Assembly (NCBI GenBank): GCA_019243195.1
Contig: JAFAUQ010000183.1
Span: 1 to 33,494 of the forward strand
DNA: 33,494 nucleotides
Direction of reading: 5' to 3'
Source: Hyphomicrobiales bacterium
Lineage (GTDB): Bacteria > Pseudomonadota > Alphaproteobacteria > Rhizobiales > Xanthobacteraceae
The notes beneath the pieces are model-generated. The model saw nothing but the letters and a program-made list of their open reading frames with translations. It was not told where the DNA came from and did no database searches. Shown piece after piece: positions 31,244 through 33,494 of this stretch. Both the position numbers and the translations under genes were made by a program. Numbering within the stretch: position 1 is the first letter of the stretch; each line of letters begins with the position of its first letter.

Positions 31244-32649
31244 GACTTCACCTTCCAGGTGGTGGTGCCGTCTCTGTGGTCCTCGAGTTCCACACCCATT
31301 TCAGCAATTTCATTGCGAATGCGATCAGATTCGCTAAAGTTCTTACTCTTCCGCGCAGTACTTCTCGCCGCAACCAATGATTCGATCGTGGTTACGTCTA
31401 ATTTCGCTGCTTCTATCGCCTCTGATTTTTTGCTCGATGCACGCTTGCCTAGCAGGCCAATCAGCATCGCTGACGATTTTAGATGCCGCTGCGCATCTTC
31501 TCCTGTTCGGTCTCCTAACATCGAGACTCCGGCCATTGCTTTTCCAGCGACTGGGGGATGAGCCATTTGATGCAATCGTGTGATCGCGTCTGGAGTGTTC
31601 AGGTCATCGCACAGCGAGTTGACAAATGATTGGTCCGGAGTTTCGGCGGAATCAACATCTCCGATTTCCTCGTACCAGCGATCCAGAATTTTGGAACTCT
31701 CCTCGAGTCCGCGCAGTGTCCAATCTGTTGGTTGACGATAGTGCGTGCGTAGCATGTTAAGCCGCAGTACTTCGCCCGGCCAATCCGCTAACAGCTCGCG
31801 GATCGTTACAAAATTCCCGGCGGACTTCGCCATCTTCTCGCCTTCCACCTGGAGGAAGCCGTTGTGCATCCAGGTGCGGGCCATCAGCGGCGTGTGGAAG
31901 GCGCAGCGCGATTGCGCGATTTCATTCTCGTGGTGCGGAAACACGAGATCGATGCCGCCGCCGTGAATGTCGAAGGTCTCGCCGAGATGTTTCCACGCCA
32001 TGGCCGAGCACTCGATGTGCCAGCCGGGCCGTCCGGGCACGGCGATGCCGGCAGGCGACGGCCACGCCGGTTCGCCGGGTTTCGACGGCTTCCATAAAAC
32101 GAAATCCATCGGGTCGCGCTTGTAGGGGGCCACATCGACGCGGGCGCCGGCGATCATCTCGTCGAGCGAGCGCTTCGACAGCTTGCCGTACTCGGGCATC
32201 GACGGAACGTTGAAAAGCACGTGATCGTCGGCCACGTAAGCGTTGCCGGACGCCACCAGCCGCTCGATCAGCAGCTTCATTTGCTCGATGTGCTCGGTCG
32301 CGCGCGGCTCGACCGTCGGCGGAAGACAGCCGAGCGCCGCCACGTCCTCTTTGAAATCCCGGTAAGTTTGTTCAGTCAGTTCGCGGATCGGAACGCCGCG
32401 CTCGGCGGCGCGCGCGTTGATCTTGTCGTCCACGTCCGTGATGTTGCGCACGTAGGTGACGTGCTCGGCGCCGTAGAGGTGACGCAGCAGCCGGAACAGC
32501 ACGTCGAACACGATCACCGGCCGTGCGTTGCCGATGTGGGCGAAGTCGTAGACCGTCGGCCCGCACACGTACATGCGCACGCGGTTGCGATCGAGCGGTT
32601 CGAACACCCGCTTCTCGCGCGTGAGCGTGTCGTAGAGCTTGAGTTCCAT
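31240..32649 (-). CDS. cysS: Cysteinyl-tRNA synthetase
   Basis: The 469-residue class I synthetase charges tRNA-Cys. It shows the zinc ligand and HIGH motif in [18 protein letters not shown] (Cys29; HIGN at 38-41), [50 protein letters not shown] with further zinc ligands, and the KMSKS variant KMAKSAGNF at about 270. The start at ATG 32649 gives [19 protein letters not shown], the normal N-terminus; the frame extends upstream but without conservation. From about residue 280 to 460 the DNA is clearly AT-richer than the first half (31321-31380 is 48% GC by my count) while the reading frame stays intact, so the gene appears mosaic. Confidence 0.96.
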   Translation of the reverse strand: MELKLYDTLTREKRVFEPLDRNRVRMYVCGPTVYDFAHIGNARPVIVFDVLFRLLRHLYGAEHVTYVRNITDVDDKINARAAERGVPIRELTEQTYRDFKEDVAALGCLPPTVEPRATEHIEQMKLLIERLVASGNAYVADDHVLFNVPSMPEYGKLSKRSLDEMIAGARVDVAPYKRDPMDFVLWKPSKPGEPAWPSPAGIAVPGRPGWHIECSAMAWKHLGETFDIHGGGIDLVFPHHENEIAQSRCAFHTPLMARTWMHNGFLQVEGEKMAKSAGNFVTIRELLADWPGEVLRLNMLRTHYRQPTDWTLRGLEESSKILDRWYEEIGDVDSAETPDQSFVNSLCDDLNTPDAITRLHQMAHPPVAGKAMAGVSMLGDRTGEDAQRHLKSSAMLIGLLGKRASSKKSEAIEAAKLDVTTIESLVAARSTARKSKNFSESDRIRNEIAEMGVELEDHRDGTTTWKVKS

Positions 32650-33018
32650 CGGACGCCGATTCCTTTGCTTTGCGATAGATGCGCTCCGGCCCTTCAAGGT
32701 GAGAGGCTGAGTCCGCATCATGCGCCTGGCCTGCTGGCCGGGCGTCCTTATCGTCGAGCGAGGGAAAAGACGGCCGCAGCCAGCGTGAGCGCTAGCGAAT
32801 AATCTCCCGGCAAATGCCGCAGATCCGGTTAAGGCCGTTCATGGCGCGGGACAATGGGCATTTTGGCCCCGCCCGTCAAGACCAGAAGACTATTGCTGGA
32901 GCATGATCTTTTCCGAAAACCGGTACCCACTTTTCGGCATCATGCTCTAACCTACGCGGCGCGAGCTCAGACGACCGGCGGCGCCGCCTTTCTCGCTTGC
33001 GGGGCCGCCGGAGTTGCC
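32650..33018. other. Intergenic region upstream of cysS and of the methyltransferase
   Basis: This 369-base gap separates two divergent genes and should contain both promoters. The only clear structure is the palindromic repeat at 32899-32947. The part from 32650 to 32890 shows no convincing gene, terminator or promoter; in-frame extension of cysS to 32721 has no support. Confidence 0.6.
32899..32947. repeat. Palindromic intergenic repeat (GAGCATGAT type)
   Basis: The 49-base element has perfect 9-base ends GAGCATGAT/ATCATGCTC and a nested CCGAAAA/TTTTCGG pair around ACCGGTACCCAC. From memory this sequence is a very abundant intergenic repeat in Bradyrhizobium and other Rhizobiales. Its function is uncertain. 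It helps place the organism. Confidence 0.85.
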
Positions 33019-33494
33019 ATGGATCGTGCCACGCTCGCCACCTACGACGCGGCCGCCGCGGCGTTCGCCGAAGAGTGGGAGGCGCAGCCCGCTCCGTCCG
33101 ATCTGCACGACGTCGTCCGGCACTTCTTTCGTCCCGGGCCCACCGCCGACGTCGGCTGCGGCAGCGGCCGCGACGCCGCTTGGCTCGCCGCCAACGGCTT
33201 TCCGACCGTCGGCTACGATCCCTCCGAGGGGCTGCTGGCGCAGGCGCGGGCGGCCCACCCGGGCGTGATATTCGAGACGGCCTCGCTGCCGGACCTGCGC
33301 GGGATTGCCGACCGCAGCTTCGACAACGTGCTGTGCGAAACCGTCATCATGCATTTGCCGCGCGGCGAGATTGCGCCGGCGGTCGGCCGCATGCGGGCCA
33401 TGCTCAAACCGGGCGGCGTGCTGGCATTGAGCTGGCGCGTCGAGGCTGCAGACCGGCGCGACGAGCGCGGACGGCTCTATTCCGCGTTCGATCG
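33019..33494 (+). CDS. Class I SAM-dependent methyltransferase, partial
   Basis: The frame opens at ATG 33019, with GGAG 6 to 9 bases before it, and runs off the end of the window after 158 codons. The N-terminus MDRATLATYDAAAAAFAEEWEAQPAPSD is followed by motif I TADVGCGSGRDAAWLA (about 43-58), GYDPSEGLLAQA, FDNVLCETVIMHLP and MLKPGGVLALSWR. It is a Methyltransf_11/25-type enzyme of the small-molecule class. Substrate is unknown. It is divergent from cysS. Confidence 0.87.
   Translation, partial: MDRATLATYDAAAAAFAEEWEAQPAPSDLHDVVRHFFRPGPTADVGCGSGRDAAWLAANGFPTVGYDPSEGLLAQARAAHPGVIFETASLPDLRGIADRSFDNVLCETVIMHLPRGEIAPAVGRMRAMLKPGGVLALSWRVEAADRRDERGRLYSAFD

Overview
The window is GC-rich and almost fully coding. 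Gene content and intergenic repeats point to an alphaproteobacterium of the order Hyphomicrobiales (Rhizobiales), probably near Bradyrhizobium, Rhodopseudomonas or Pseudolabrys. The evidence is an Omp19-like lipoprotein, the short bacterial Psd with PssA, and GAGCATGAT...ATCATGCTC and CCCGCATG...CATGCGGG palindromes of the kind common in that order. I see no tRNA, rRNA, CRISPR array, insertion sequence or prophage.

Layout. (1) 1-1000: the start of a MotB-like and a complete MotA-like motor gene, minus strand. (2) 1192-3753, plus strand: mmsA, an Omp19/AprI-like lipoprotein, and an AT-richer coiled-coil membrane protein that looks foreign. (3) 3842-7615, minus strand: psd, pssA, ureE, a crotonase and an SDR dehydrogenase, closely spaced; psd-pssA make phosphatidylethanolamine. 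(4) 7644-11220: an Atm1-type ABC exporter, a small proline-rich membrane protein and a LOG-family protein, bounded by two copies of a hairpin repeat in opposite orientations. (5) 11229-12276: two tandem dCTP-deaminase-like genes with complementary active-site substitutions. (6) 12475-27083: a long minus-strand surface-polysaccharide cluster. (7) 27194-29654: a small lipoprotein and a secreted protein with one haem-c motif, the latter lying between a VOC gene and a broken second copy of its 3' end. (8) 29651-32649: cysS and cimA, overlapping, with cysS mosaic in base composition. (9) 33019-end: a truncated methyltransferase.

The polysaccharide cluster is the centre of the window. In transcription order it encodes a winged-helix regulator, an RfaH/NusG-like antiterminator, a family 2 glycosyltransferase, ManC, Gmd, Fcl (together making GDP-L-fucose from mannose-1-phosphate), a GT11 fucosyltransferase, the Wzm/Wzt ABC exporter, two FkbM-type and one class I methyltransferase, and three more family 2 glycosyltransferases. 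Wzt has a C-terminal cargo-recognition domain, so a fucose-containing chain, perhaps capped by methylation, is likely exported by the ABC-dependent route.

Two regulatory signals stand out. Two identical-architecture dyads, GTTCA-N5-TGAAC, sit on a candidate promoter of the regulator gene, and an 11-base sequence one base from the enterobacterial RfaH ops core lies in the leader just after the RfaH-like gene. Together they suggest autoregulated initiation plus processive antitermination of the operon. This is inference from sequence only.
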